From: Tilletiopsis washingtonensis
Taxonomy: Eukaryota; Basidiomycota; Exobasidiomycetes; Entylomatales
DNA: 64,000 bases
Direction of reading: 5' to 3'
Assembly (NCBI RefSeq): GCF_003144115.1
Contig: NW_020311998.1
Coordinates: 619,669 to 683,668 of the forward strand
Shown: positions 47,252 to 58,442 of the stretch, one piece after another
Layout of the letters: every line of letters begins with the position of its first letter
How positions within the stretch are numbered: the stretch's first letter is position 1
Translations under genes and position numbers: made by a program
Notes under the pieces: generated by a model
Seen by the model: the letters and a program-made list of their open reading frames with translations, nothing else
Told to the model about the DNA's origin: nothing
Databases searched by the model: none

Positions 47252-49815
47252 TCACAGCTTGGCCCCTCCCGGCTGCTTGGCCAGCACCTGCTCCAAGTCC
47301 GCGTATTGCCGGTACTGGTCCAGCACATGCTGCGTCAGGGGGTTGGGTCAGCGAGCCATTTCTCACGAAGGTCACCAGCTCCTAGGCGTACCGGATTTGC
47401 TGTCGCGGTCGAGGGCTTGAAGGCGACGTTGCCTGGCCGCGAGTATGGTGTGAGCTCCTTTCCCGGCGTTCGAGGCGCAGAGCACCTACCGCAAACGATC
47501 TGCTTGACAGCGAGCTCCGTCTTCTTTCCATTGGCCGTGACTCTGCGGATCGCGAGAGGAGGGCATCAGCTTCGGAGCCTTGCACCATGGCTTCAGTCAG
47601 CGGCCAGCAGCAACGCACGGAATGCCATCGACCTGAAAGATGTGTGCCGGCACGTGGCGCGGCGAGTAGGCCTTGCGGATCGCCTGGCTGATGTCGCGCT
47701 TGAGCGTGTCGCTGAGCTTGGCGCCGTCGACGAGCTGCACGAAGAGCAGCACGCGCTCGTCGTCGTCCTTGTTCGGCCGCCGCTGGCCCACGCAGATGGC
47801 ATCGAGCACGACCTGCGAGAAGCCTTCAAGCACCTAGAGTCGTGCGAGGTCAGCTGTCGGAGGCCGTGTGCGGCACAATAGACTCACATGATAGATCTCC
47901 GCAGAGCCAAAGCGCACGCCAGACGGGTTCAGCACGCCATCGCTGCGTCCGCAGATGTCCAGACAGCCCGTCTTCTTGTCGCGCAGAATGAAGTCCCCCT
48001 GCGCCCAGACCTTCCCGGCGATGCTGCCCTCGGGGTAGCGCCGGTAGTAGCTGTCCATGTACTTTTCGTGCAGCTTGGCCCGGTCCTTGGCCTCGCCCCA
48101 GAACATCAGCGGCTGCGTCGGGAACGGCTTGCGGCACACTAGCTCGCCCGCCTCGCCGGTAGCCTCGATGTCCTCGCCAGAGATCGGGTCGAGGATTCCA
48201 ATGTCGAAGCCGAGACCCTTGCCGCAGATCAGGTTGCCATAGACAGGCGTCATGACGGCAGAACCGACGAAGGCAGCTGCGATGTCGGTGCCGCCAGAGA
48301 TGCTCGAGAGCTGCGCCTTCGGAGCGAAAGAATTATACACAAAGGCGGCGTTGGCAGCGCCGAGCGGAGCGCCGGTCGAGGTGATGATCTTGAGGCTGCT
48401 GAGGTCGAGATCGCGGCTCGGCACGAAGCCCTTGGCCTTGCATGTCCGCTCCAGCTCGCTGAGGAAGCGCGGCGAGCAGCCAAAGCCCATGACATCGCCG
48501 CGAGCTGCGAGCAAGCGGGGGATGTGCGTAGCATCGGGGTAGAGGAAGGCGCCGTCGTACAGAATCGCGCAGCCGCCGGAGAGCAGCACGGAAAGCTGAA
48601 GGACCTGTGCATAACAATGAGACAAGCTGCGTTAGCTGGAAATGATGTGAAACCTCGCAAAATGACGCTGACATGCATGATCCATCCAGTGCTTGTCAGC
48701 TGTGCGAAGCGGGATCCCGGCTTGAGGTCGTAGTGCAGCAGCGCTTCGCGCTTCAGCGAAACGATGAGTCCTCCGCTGCCGTGCACGATCGACTTCGGCT
48801 CGCCCGTCGTGCCGCTGGAGAAGACGATCAAGGCTGGATCGGCAAAGTCGAGCGGCTCGAAGCGATGCGGCGGCACCTTGGCTCCGGGCCCGGTCTTGAG
48901 GCCCGAGGAGGCAACGTACTCGGTGTACGACGTGGCGGCTGTCCGCGCGGTCCACTTGAACGGCTTGGCTGAGGAGCTGCTGCGGAAGACGACCACCTCG
49001 ACGTCCGGCAGGCGATCTGCGATCTCCTCGACGCGCGCCACAAGGTCCACTCGCTTGCCTGCATAGACGGCATCCTCGTCGGTGAAGAGCAGCTTGGGCC
49101 GGATCTGCGAGAGGCGCGAGTAGATAGCGGTGGCACCGGCATCGGTAGCAATCGATGAGAAGATGGCGCCGATGGACAGCACAGCCAGGAGCACGACAAT
49201 GGGCCGCGAGGTGTTGGCGCTGACGTGTGCTACGCGGTCGCCCTTCTTGATGCCCTTGCGCCGCAGCACCTCGGCCATGACGGCCACACGATCGCGCAGC
49301 TCGCCCCAAGTCACGTTTGTGCCGATGCTGCCCTTCTTGCCCGCCTCTGGCTCCGTCGCCTCGCTCATCTCGATGAGCGCCGGCTCGCTCGATGGCGGCC
49401 ACGAGCGCGGCGACTGCGCATTGCAGCTCGTGGCGTTTTGCGGGTGGATGGGAAAGAGGATGTTCTCGGCGAGGCTCAGACGCGCGCCGGGGAAGAAGCG
49501 CGGCAGGTCGCCCGGCTTGGCCTTGGGGTCGGAGAGGGCGCGCTGCGGCTGCTGCGAGCAGCGCACGCCGATGTAGGACCAGAGCAGCATCCAAAAGTCC
49601 TCGAATGTGTCGTCGGCCACGCTCCACTGCAGCGGAAAGGTGAGAAGGGGCACAGCAGGGCACACCTGTGCACCACTTACTGCATGCAGCTCGTCGTACG
49701 TGTTCAGCTTGAGGCCGAAACGCTGGTTGGCGAGCCGCCGGAACTTGTCGATGTTGGACGCAGCGACATGCTCGGGCGTGGCCTGCCAGTAGAGCGGCGC
49801 AGTGGACGAGGACAT
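47252..49815 (-). CDS. Acetoacetyl-CoA synthetase
   Basis: This cytosolic ANL-superfamily enzyme activates acetoacetate with ATP and CoA, feeding sterol/lipid synthesis or ketone use. The start at 49815 reads LYWQATPEHVAASNIDKFRR. The adenylation domain shows WGELRDRVAVMAEVLRRKG, IVFSSGTTGEPKSIVHG (A3 P-loop), then TSTGWIMH, as in AACS. It continues GGCAILYDGAFLYP, SGGTDIAAAFVG and the A8 hinge AQGDFILRDKKTGCLDICGR with SDGVLNPSGVRFGSAEIYH. The C-terminal lid has VTANGKKTELAVKQIVCG, carrying the catalytic lysine region. Small introns divide the 3' end: GIP-VTANGKK, VCG-NVAFKPSTATANP and NP-HVLDQYRQYADLEQ. It ends QPGGAKL with a TGA (complement of 47252-47254). Acetyl-CoA synthetases lack this C-terminal form. 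Confidence 0.92.
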
Positions 49816-50355
49816 GGTGCGAAGAGTGCGAGAGATGCGAGTCGTGGCGCGGCTGGCGCGGCTTTATGAGAAGATGCGATGCGGCGCGAAGGACTGGACG
49901 AGAGCAGAGATAGCGAGCAGGACAGCAAGTGCGAGGAAAGAGCGGCGGACGAGGTGAGGAGCGGGAAGGCAGCGCTGCCTCGGCGTGGCTTGGCCTTGGC
50001 CGGCGCCCTTCTCCACAGCGCTTCCCCGCAACGTCGGTGCCCGACGCTCGCCCGGCGCCCGGCGCGCAACCTGGCCGGCTGCCGTCTCTGCCGGAGAGCG
50101 TGGGAGCAGTTGGGGAGCAGCGCCTGCTGACCAAGCACGGCCTGGCCGCCTTGCGCACGGTGCATGCTGACAAAAAGCAGGCTCGGCTCTGAGCTCTCTC
50201 ACCACCGCCATCTCCCGTCGTCTCCAACGCTCTTGATCACACTACAGGACTCGGAGAGCTACTTCGGACACCGCAAGCGCATCGCACTCCTCTGAGAGCG
50301 CGTGACGGCCCCGAGGCATCTCGGACCCGCCTTTGCCACCTCCACTCCGCCCAGC
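49816..50355. promoter_or_regulatory. Divergent intergenic region, acetoacetyl-CoA synthetase / FMP25-like
   Basis: 540 bp lie between start codons. I see no TATA box or independent gene. Confidence 0.45.
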
Positions 50356-52722
50356 ATGCTCGCCGCGGCGGCCCGCAGCGCCCGCCCGACGGCCAGCCGC
50401 AGCCTCGTGCTGCGCTCCGCAGGCAGCAGCGGCAGCTTCTCGGCTCGCACGCTGCCCAATGTGCGGTCGCTCAGTACGACACCAGGCGCTCAGCGCAGCT
50501 CTCGCGCCCGGCAGGCGGGTCTCGGCGCCGCGACCGGCGCCGTGATGCTGCTGGCCATCTACCACTACAGCAGCCCGGTGTATGCAGACGTGGCGCAGTC
50601 GGTCGCGACGGAGGGCGACCTCTCGAGCGGCGACATGACGCAGCAGCAGCAGATGCGTGCACGGGCAGAGCGGCAGGGCGTGTATGCATGGGGCAGCAAC
50701 CGGTGAGTGGCCGCAGCAGGTGTGCCAGAAGGGGCTCCGACGGCGTGCTGACGAGGAGCGACAGCTACAACGTCGTGGCGCCAGACTCGCCCAACACGAC
50801 GCTTGTCAAGACGCCGCGCTCCATCCCGTACTTCGACGGCATGTCGCTGCGCGATCTCGTGCTGGAGGAGAAGCACGGCGTGGCTGTCGACGCGAACGGC
50901 GATGTGCTGCAGTGGGGCCTCGGCTTCTTCGACCCGTCGTCGCGCGAGATCCAGCAGGGTGCGCTCGACGATGTGCCGCTGGCACGCCGGCGCGAGAAGG
51001 CGCGTGCCAACGAGCTGCAGCCGCGTGGCGAGCTGGCAGGCCGCACGCTGCACCCCGTCAAGACGCTGACGGGCAAGAACATCGTGCGCGTCGTGGCCAA
51101 CGACCAGAAGATCTATGCGCTGGCCAAGAACGGCGACGTCTACATCTTCTCCTCGCTGCAGACGCTGCAGTCGCCGGGCAAGCCCGCTGGCTGGTCACTC
51201 AACCCGCTGAAGCTCTTCAACCTCTTCGCTGGTCCCACGATCGACCACGAGCGCATGCAGACGCTGGCACCGCTCAAGAGCGGCGAGACATTCACTAGCC
51301 TCGAGGGCGGCAGCAGCCACATCCTGGCGCTGACGTCAAAAGGCCGGACGTTCGCTGCGCCCATCGACGATGCAGGCAACGCCTTTGGCCAGCTCGGTCT
51401 CTCGCGCGTGCAGCTGAACTCGTCGCCGGACTCTGACGGCAAGCCGCGGCGGATCGAGACGCTGCTTGAGCCGCGCATGCTCGAGCTCGACGGCCCGCGT
51501 GACCCGCACCCACAGCGACGGTTACCAGCCTGGGCTATGCCGCCGGGCATGGAGTCGTTCGGCGAGCCGGCCGTGCCTGTCAAGCGCGACGCAGCGGGGC
51601 GCAAGCAGCGGCCAAAGGATCTCGTGGAGGACGTGCTGCGCCCGCGCTACTGCACCACGCTTCACGAGGTGCCGGCGCTGCGTGGTGTCGAGATCGCGCA
51701 GATCGCTGCCGGCTCGGAGCACTCTGTCGCGCGCACGCCGTCCGGCCTCGTGCTTGGCTGGGGCCGGCAGACGCACGGCCAGACGGGCCTGAGCAACGCG
51801 CTGGGCATGGAGTGCGTGCCCATCCCATCCGAGATTGTGCTCTCCAAGTGCTTCCCCAACACGAGCGTCGACATCCGCTGCACCGACGTCAAGGCCGCCG
51901 CGGACAACACGTTCTTCACCATGAGCCGCCGCGAGCCTGGCACCGTCGCTGGCGGCAAGATTGACGTGCTGGCTGTCGGCAAGGGCCAGTGGGGCACGCT
52001 CGGCAACGCCATGTGGAGCCAGGTCACGTCTGTGCCGGTCAAGGTCAAGACCGTCTCGGGCCTCATCGAGTGTGAGTCCTTCACGCTGCTGCTGCGCGAG
52101 CATAGCTGACACGCAGACTCGCAGACTCGGAGCTGTCTGGCAAGACACATCCCGTCCCGATCCACCACGTGAGTGGCCTCCTGCCTGCTACTTGGCTCTC
52201 AGCTGACATGCCGGGCGCAGATCGCCATCGGCAAGCCTGGCCACGTCGCGCTCGTGCTCGACACCGTCGAGACCGACGGCCACGTCGCCTTCGGCCGCGA
52301 CGTGATGGTGTGGGGCCACAACGCCGCGTACCAGCTCGGCACAGGCAAGCGTAGCAACCTCTGTGTGCCGCAGCACTTGCAGCCTCTGCCCGGTCTGACT
52401 GCCTTCCCGGGCGCCGACGCTCCGGTCATGCCTGAGCCCATCTCCGCACGCGGCGCCAAGCTGCTCGAGGCTGACGTGAACAGCGGCGTGCTCACGCACA
52501 TGCCTGTGAGTCCAGAATGGCGGTCTCGATGGTCAGACAATGGCTGAGCTCCTCTTCTTCCAGCACAAGCGCCTCCAGCTCGCGAGCGCCAGCAAGGGCA
52601 GCACGCACCTCGCGCCGTCCGACGACGGCAAGCGCGGCTCCGTCAAGCGCGGCGTGACCGTTGAGGAGCACATCACCGCCGGCGCAGTCTCGATGGCCGT
52701 GTTCTGGAAGGTGCAGCCGTGA
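50356..52722 (+). CDS. FMP25: Mitochondrial RCC1-repeat protein (FMP25-like)
   Basis: Yeast Fmp25 is a mitochondrial inner-membrane RCC1-like protein needed for respiratory complex III assembly. The N-terminus (MLAAAARSARPTASRSLVLR) is a clear presequence. A short membrane segment (AATGAVMLLAIYHY) follows, then the RCC1-like blades: GVYAWGSNR, GVAVDANGDVLQWGLGF, QKIYALAKNGDVYIFSS, GGSSHILALTSKGRTFA, IAAGSEHSVARTPSGLVLGW, GKIDVLAVGKGQWGTLGN and HVAFGRDVMVWGHNAAYQLG. The first intron follows WGSNR; later joins IE-YSELSGKTHPVPIHH-IAIGKPGH and LTHMP-HKRLQ keep frame. It ends VSMAVFWKVQP with a TGA. The call rests on architecture and gene order of features, so function is inferred. Confidence 0.83.
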
Positions 52723-52994
52723 CGTGGCGTGAAGTAGCATACGTAAACGCATCGTCTTCGGTGGTGGTGGATCGATCGTGATTGCTTGCGCAATGCTCTC
52801 GAGGCCGTGCGCTTGCGCTGCCGGCGCCGGGGTGAGCACCATCAGCAAACTCGCTCTGAAGCGAACGTGGGGCCGGAGAGGGGCGCAGATCGGAAGCCAG
52901 TCGAGTAGTTCACAGGGTAGTGCATAGCATTAGGAGATAAAGGAAAGTGAGGTGCTCGCGAACAAAAACGGCCTGCTTGTCACTCAGTGATGCG

Positions 52995-53025
<31 letters not shown>

Positions 53026-53140
53026 AACTGCCGAGTCCAAATGTGGTCTAATCTAGCAATGAGGGGTCGATACGAAATGCGTCAGGAAACAATGAGGGTG
53101 CGGGTGCGGAGATGCAGGTGACGAGTACGGTGCGGAGCGT
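52723..53140. other. Convergent 3' region with poly-G tract
   Basis: 418 bp lie between the FMP25-like stop and the stop of the large secreted protein. It includes the 29-nt G run described separately; otherwise no gene seen. Confidence 0.5.
52997..53025. repeat. Poly-G tract, 29 nt
   Basis: An uninterrupted run of 29 G on the plus strand, 275 nt past the FMP25-like stop and 116 nt past the opposing stop. Length may be unreliable, because homopolymers are hard to sequence. Confidence 0.9.
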
Positions 53141-56100
53141 CTAGGCCGAAGCGGAGGCGGAGGTGGAAGCGGCGACGGCCACCGCAGGTGCGGCCTGCGC
53201 CTTGACGAGGGCAGTGCGGAGCGACTCGACGAGGAGAGCCGAGAGCTGGTCCACTGCCTTCTTGTCGACAGCGGGCAGCGTCGGCTTGACGGCCGACTGC
53301 TTCTGCACCGCAGCGCCGGCAGCCGGCACGGTGGTGCGGAGGAGGCCGCCGCCGAGGAGACCGCCGCCGCCGCTGAGGAGGCCCGAGAGGAGGTTGTCGA
53401 GCACCGAGACGCCGACGTTGATGCCGCCCTGGTTGTTGCTCTGCTGGATCGTGGCCGTGGCGTTGGTGCCGCCGGCATTGCCGCTGTTGACCGTGGCAGG
53501 CTCCTGGCGACGCTCCTGGTGGATGGCCGGCGAGAGGAGCTGCAGCAGCGCCGTGATCTGGCTCAGGTCGATGTCCGAGCGCCGGCCGAGGTCGAGACCA
53601 TCGGCGCCGAGCAGCTCATCGCGCTGCTTGGCAATCATGACGCGCGCGGCCGTGTTGTCGGAGCCGGAAGCAGCAACCGTGGAGTTGGCCACGACGGCGG
53701 GCGAGACGGCGGGCGCAGTCATGGCGGGCGACTGCAGGTAGGCGGTGATCTGCTTGATGAGCGAGTTGATGAGCGGCGTCAGGTCGGCCAGCTGCGACAC
53801 CTCGCGCTCCGAGAGATTGTCGATGACGTCGCGACGCCCGCCGTAGCCGGGGCAGTTGGGCCGCCACATGCCGTCGTTGGGCACCGGCGTGGGGCAGTCC
53901 TCGACCTCGGTCGGAGGCGAGACGACAACAGGAGGCGTGACGATGACGGGAACGTCGCCTGTCGACGGCGGCGAGACGACGGGCACCGAGGCGGCAGGCG
54001 AGGCGGGGCCGCCGTAGCCGGGGCAGTCGGGACGGTACATGCCGTCGTTGGGCGTCGGGTCCGGGCAGATGACGGCGCCGACGACGGGCGACGTGGGGCC
54101 GGTGACGACGGGCGTAGTGGCCGGCGTCTCCTCCTTGGTCGGCTCGGTGGCGGGCACCGTGGCGGGCGTCTCGTCCTCATCGTCGGAGGGCGTGCTGCTC
54201 GCCGGCTCCTCCTCGGCAGGCGTGGACTCGGCCGGCGTGCTCGTGGCGGGCGTCGATGAGGCGGGCGTCGAGCTAGCCGGAGTCTCCTCCTTGGCGGGAG
54301 CAGACTCCGCCGGCGTCGTCGTGGCGGGCGTGGAGCTGGCGGGTGTCTCGGCCGGCGTGGACGAAGCCGGCGTCTCCTCCTTTGCGGGCGTGGACTCTGC
54401 CGGCGTCGAGCTGGCCGGAGTGCTCTCGGCCGGGGTGCTGCTGGCAGGCGTCTCGGCGGGCGTGCTGCTGGCAGGCGTCTCGGCGGGCGTGCTGCTGGCA
54501 GGCGTCTCGTCCTTTGCAGGAGTAGACTCGGCGGGCGTCGAGCTAGCCGGCGTCGTCGACTCGCTGCCGGACCCAGCCGCCGGTGTCGTCTCGGAGTCCT
54601 TGGGCGTGCTGCTGGAGCCGTTGTTGGCCTCCGAGACGGCATCGGCGACGGGGAAGCTGCCGCTCGTCGTGCTGTCGCTGCTGCTGCTCTCCTTGGTCGA
54701 GTCCGTGGAGCCGCTGGCGGGCGCAGCCGAGGACTCGGACGTCGTGCTGCCCGAGGCGGGCGTGGCAGATGAGTCCGTCGTGCTGCCGCTGGCCGGCGTG
54801 GAGGAGGAGTCCTTCGTGCTGCCGCTGGCGGGCGTGGCAGAGGAGTCCGTCGTCGAGCCCGATGCCGGAGCGGCAGAGCTCTCTGTCGTCGAGCCGGAGG
54901 CAGGAGCAGCCGAGCTCTCCATCGTCGAGCCGGAGGCGGGAGCAGCCGAGCTGTCGCTGGCCGTCGAGCCGCTGTTCGAGGTCTCAGGCGCGGTCGCCGA
55001 CGGCGCCGTGCCAGAGTGGTCGCCCTGCGACTCGGTCGTGCTCGCGGCGGCCGGCTGGGCGGCCGTCGAGTCGGAAGAAGCAGCGGGCGTGGAGGCGGTG
55101 CTGCCGGACTGAGCCGCCTGCGAGTCGGACGAAGCCGCCGGCGTGGAAGCGGCGCTGCCGGACTGGGCGGCCTGCGAGTCCGTGGAAGCGGCGGCGGGCT
55201 GAGCGCTCGAGTCGGACGAAGCGGCGGCGGGCTGAGCGGCCGACGAATCGGAGGAGGCAGCAGCCGGCTGGGCGGCGCTCGAGTCCGACGACGAGGCCGC
55301 GGCCGGCTGCTGCTGCTGAGCCGTGGCGCCCGAGTCGGTGCTGGACGTCGTCGCCGCATTCGAGTCGGTGCTTGACTCGCTCGCCGTCGTCGCCGACGAG
55401 TCGCTGCTGTCCTGCACGGCAAACGAGTGCGGGCCCGTGGGCTTGAGGATGAGGTGCTTTGCCTCGCGCTTATCGGGCAGCGTGTCGCTGAGGCGCTTCA
55501 GCACCTCGACGAGGTTCTCGAGGCCGCGCCGCCGGTTGCCGTGCGCCGTGTAGACGGCCTCGACGTGCGCCGCCGGCGCCTGCTCCGACTCCTGCGCCGC
55601 AAGCGTGGCGGCCTGCGACTTGGTGAGCGCCGTGCGCGACGTCGTGCCCGTCGTGCCGTTGGTGGGCAGGATGCCGTGCTGAAGCTTGTCAGCAATGCTG
55701 TTGAGCACGTTGGCGAGCGGCACGGCACCGGCATGGTCCTTGGTTGTGGCCTTGCCCGTGGCGCTCGGCATGTTGGCCGACGAGATGGCGGCGCAGCCAG
55801 CATCCTCGATGCCGAGCAGGTTGTTGAGCAGACAGGTGATGGTGTTGACGAGGCCGGCGATGCCTGCATTGCCCGTCTGGCGACGCCGCAGGCCGCGGCC
55901 TTGCGAGTACGAGACGAGCTCCTGCGTCAGGTCGCGCACCGTGTTGGCCAGCTCGTCGATGTCGCCGCGCGCCGCGAGCTCGTCGATGGCCGAGAGACGC
56001 TTCTGCTGCTCGGGCGCCAGCGTCTCCATGCGCCGCACCATCTGCTCGGTCTCGCCGGCGCCGACGTCTGCGAGCGAGCGCACGGCAGCTGCGACGGCCT

Positions 56101-56272
56101 CGGGGCTGTAGCCGCGCGCCACGACGTCCGACGGGGCCTCGTCGAGAGGCTCGCCGCGCGCGATGAGACGGCCGGAGAGCCCGTGGCCGCGCTGGCGGTG
56201 ACGCACGGGCATGGCACTCGACGTCGTGGCCGTCACCGTGAGGAGAGCGAGGAGAGCGTGGGAGAGCTGCAT
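53141..56272 (-). CDS. Large secreted Ser/Thr/Pro/Ala-rich repetitive protein
   Basis: One intronless frame of 1043 codons. I do not recognise the family. The signal peptide is MQLSHALLALLTVTATTSSA. A folded-looking N-terminal part follows (SPEAVAAAVRSLADVGAGET, AIDELAARGDIDELANTVRD, GLVNTITCLLNNLLGIEDAG). The middle 450 residues are low complexity: DSS/AAQPAAASS, SAAPASGSTTES and ETPASSTPAE repeats, expected to be heavily O-glycosylated. Two copies of CP-x-P-x-PNDGM-(Y/W)-RP-(D/N)-CPGYGG follow. A C-terminal part has LTPLINSLIKQITAYLQ, SQITALLQLLSPAI and NVGVSVLDNLLSGLLSGGGG. Dibasic or tribasic sites (RGLRRRQ, GNRRRG, GGRRDV, GRRSDI, QERRQ) border the segments. The C-terminus is Ala/Ser-rich; no clear GPI signal. 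Likely a wall glycoprotein or processed precursor. Confidence 0.85.
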   Translation of the reverse strand: MQLSHALLALLTVTATTSSAMPVRHRQRGHGLSGRLIARGEPLDEAPSDVVARGYSPEAVAAAVRSLADVGAGETEQMVRRMETLAPEQQKRLSAIDELAARGDIDELANTVRDLTQELVSYSQGRGLRRRQTGNAGIAGLVNTITCLLNNLLGIEDAGCAAISSANMPSATGKATTKDHAGAVPLANVLNSIADKLQHGILPTNGTTGTTSRTALTKSQAATLAAQESEQAPAAHVEAVYTAHGNRRRGLENLVEVLKRLSDTLPDKREAKHLILKPTGPHSFAVQDSSDSSATTASESSTDSNAATTSSTDSGATAQQQQPAAASSSDSSAAQPAAASSDSSAAQPAAASSDSSAQPAAASTDSQAAQSGSAASTPAASSDSQAAQSGSTASTPAASSDSTAAQPAAASTTESQGDHSGTAPSATAPETSNSGSTASDSSAAPASGSTMESSAAPASGSTTESSAAPASGSTTDSSATPASGSTKDSSSTPASGSTTDSSATPASGSTTSESSAAPASGSTDSTKESSSSDSTTSGSFPVADAVSEANNGSSSTPKDSETTPAAGSGSESTTPASSTPAESTPAKDETPASSTPAETPASSTPAETPASSTPAESTPASSTPAESTPAKEETPASSTPAETPASSTPATTTPAESAPAKEETPASSTPASSTPATSTPAESTPAEEEPASSTPSDDEDETPATVPATEPTKEETPATTPVVTGPTSPVVGAVICPDPTPNDGMYRPDCPGYGGPASPAASVPVVSPPSTGDVPVIVTPPVVVSPPTEVEDCPTPVPNDGMWRPNCPGYGGRRDVIDNLSEREVSQLADLTPLINSLIKQITAYLQSPAMTAPAVSPAVVANSTVAASGSDNTAARVMIAKQRDELLGADGLDLGRRSDIDLSQITALLQLLSPAIHQERRQEPATVNSGNAGGTNATATIQQSNNQGGINVGVSVLDNLLSGLLSGGGGLLGGGLLRTTVPAAGAAVQKQSAVKPTLPAVDKKAVDQLSALLVESLRTALVKAQAAPAVAVAASTSASASA
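54130..55320. repeat. Coding low-complexity repeat block
   Basis: Imperfect tandem repeats inside the large secreted protein: on the minus strand ETPASSTPAE and TPAESTPA types (about 54150-54560), SAAPASGSTTES types (about 54720-54960) and SSDSSAAQPAAA types (about 55080-55300). The GC-rich, stop-poor repeats keep an antisense frame open (54039-55112), which I do not regard as a gene. Confidence 0.85.
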
Positions 56273-56500
56273 GGTGGGCGAAAGAGTTGGGTGGTGAAGA
56301 GAGGTGAGGTAGGAGTAAGAGTTTCCGAAGACGATGACGTGAGAATAGACCGGCTAAAGATGTAAGGGAGGGCAGAAAGGAGAAGAGAAGTGACCGCCAG
56401 GGTACACTTGTGGAGCGAAAGAGGGAGAAGACGAGAAAGGACGAGTTTGGTGGGGTGGAGCAACCTGACGAGACGAGCGAAGGGCGCGGGCACGGCGGGC

Positions 56501-56508
56501 TACTTATA
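56501..56508 (-). promoter_or_regulatory. Candidate TATA box of the large secreted protein gene
   Basis: The minus strand reads TATAAGTA 229 nt upstream of the start codon, in GC-rich surroundings. Confidence 0.45.
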
Positions 56509-58373
56509 CGTCGGAGAGCGAGCCAAGCAGCGGAGCGGCAGGAGAGGCGAAACGCCAGCGAGGCCAGCACAGCCCTTGTTCGCCGAGTGGCCACGCTGCA
56601 AGAGCCCGGGGTGCCGGCTGTGGGCCTCCGAGGCAGCCGCAGCCGACGAGCCGCATCCTCTTGGCTCTCTCGGCATGTACGGCATCTCCAGCTCCGCCTT
56701 GCCCTGCGCCGCACGACGATGAGGGCGGAAAGCCGCGCAAGTGAGCCTTTCGCGAGGCTGCGACGGCCAGGAAAGGCAAGGCGGGCGGCTTGATTGAGGA
56801 GGAGAGGCGCGGATGCGGCGGAGTGGGATGGGCTGCGTCGCTGCGGCTCATCCGTGGTGCCTAGCCTGCTGCATCTGGCTGCGCTGCTGCTGGCGCTGTG
56901 CTGCCTGGATCGACGACCTGCCTCACTCCGGCCCTACAGCGAGCTGGTGCTGAGGTGCAGAGAGTCACACGCTTGGCGTCCTTTCTCCCTCGACTGTCCG
57001 ACGCGGCACGTCTAAACGATGCCCTTGACGCGGGCGTAGACGCCTCATCCAACGGCCGCCCTGCGTCAAGCCACGCGCAGCAGCATCAGGAGAGAGGCGC
57101 AGCAACGGCCGGCCTGCGGCTGCGGCTGATGAGGCACAGGCGCAGCACCCGTCGCGCTGCGCCGCGCGCCGCGCGCGCCGAGAGCAACACACCAACACCT
57201 CGCTGCTTCGCCGCCGCTCTCTCTGCCGCATCGTCGAGGCCACGCTGAGCGCAGAGTGCGACAGAGATGGCTTCAAAATCTCGCTGCTGCTGCCATGAGC
57301 TCACGGACAGAGATGTGAGGCGCACAGCGGCCAACTGCGGGCGGGGGCAGCATTCGGATCTGCGGCGCGAGGGCAGGACGCGGCCAACATCTACGCGGCG
57401 CATCGCACCTCTGCCTTGCTCTCTTGCAGCGGCAGATCTCCGACCTTACGGGCCCTCTTTCGCATGTCGTGGCACCTGCCTCTTCGAGCTCGCTCGTTTC
57501 CGCTGCATCACAAAGGCTCAAGCGTCAATGCAGGACCCAACTGCAGTTCAGAGGAATGACGCCGGCATGACAGCGTTGCTCCGCCTGCGACGCGGCAATG
57601 CGATGGCCGATTCGGAGGCGCCGACGCTGCTGCGATGTGGAGGAGGCCATGAGCACGCTTCACTAGTCACTGCGCGCTTCATGGTGTAGATGGCTACTGC
57701 CGTGTGCCCGCTTGCCCTGCGTTTGGCAGGCCGACATCGGATGCGCCTCTTTGCTCCAGCGAAGCGCACAGCGACTCCATGCGCGTTCCTTGCCAGCCTG
57801 CCACTCTACACACGAAGAAGCTCGGCGGCTAGCTTTGCACGCTTGCCCCACCATGCGGCCAAGCGCAACTCAGCACAGGCACGCCACCGCATGTGAACAG
57901 CATGTGACTGATGTGGGCGAAGAAGCAGCGAAACGACCAGGGTGTAGCTGCAGGGCACGCGACGCCTTGACATGCGCTCCTCGACGTCGAGCGCAGCGTC
58001 TCTTGTTGCGCATCGGCCGGGCTGCAGCAGACAGCTGTTGCACACTGCACGGCGGAGATCGCGAGCGAGAGAGCGAGAGGAGGCACGCCGATGCTTGAGG
58101 CATCGCCGGAGCGCGGGGCGGCTTGAAGGTCTTCCTCGCACGTCAGCTGCACTGACGAGCGCACCGAGGCGTCAAGGAGCAGCTCTGTTCGAATGATGGC
58201 TCTCCCCCCCCCCCTCTCCCCCCCGCGCCCGAGGGGACGAGCTGGCTGATCGCTACTGCTGCCAGCATGCTGCGTCAGAGTGCGAGGGACGTGCTCAAAC
58301 GTTCAAGCCTCGCTCGCTAAGAGTCATCTCACGAGGTAAGAGTCGATGGGTCTACTGGTTTCATTTCATCTTG

Positions 58374-58398
58374 CCCCCCCCCCCCCCCCCCCCCCCCC
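58374..58398. repeat. Poly-C tract, 25 nt
   Basis: An uninterrupted run of 25 C on the plus strand, 45 nt beyond the aldose 1-epimerase stop, so it reads as poly-G in that transcript's 3' flank. A second C-rich patch (11 C, TCT, 7 C) lies at 58204-58224. Confidence 0.9.
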
Positions 58399-58442
58399 AC
58401 CTTCTCGAGGTTTCCCACTTCACCTCACACCCGCTTTGCCGC

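Larger units (their letters stand above)
56273..58442. promoter_or_regulatory. 2.2 kb gap between two minus-strand genes
   Basis: The largest gene-free stretch of the window. It runs from the start of the secreted repetitive protein to the stop of aldose 1-epimerase. Small open frames on both strands show no codon bias or family resemblance. It contains C-rich tracts near 58204-58224 and a 25-nt C run. I see no gene. Confidence 0.45.

Noticed and set aside
54039-55112. 357-codon plus-strand frame rich in AGV repeats
   Set aside because: It is the antisense of the coding repeats of the large secreted protein; repeat composition keeps it open.
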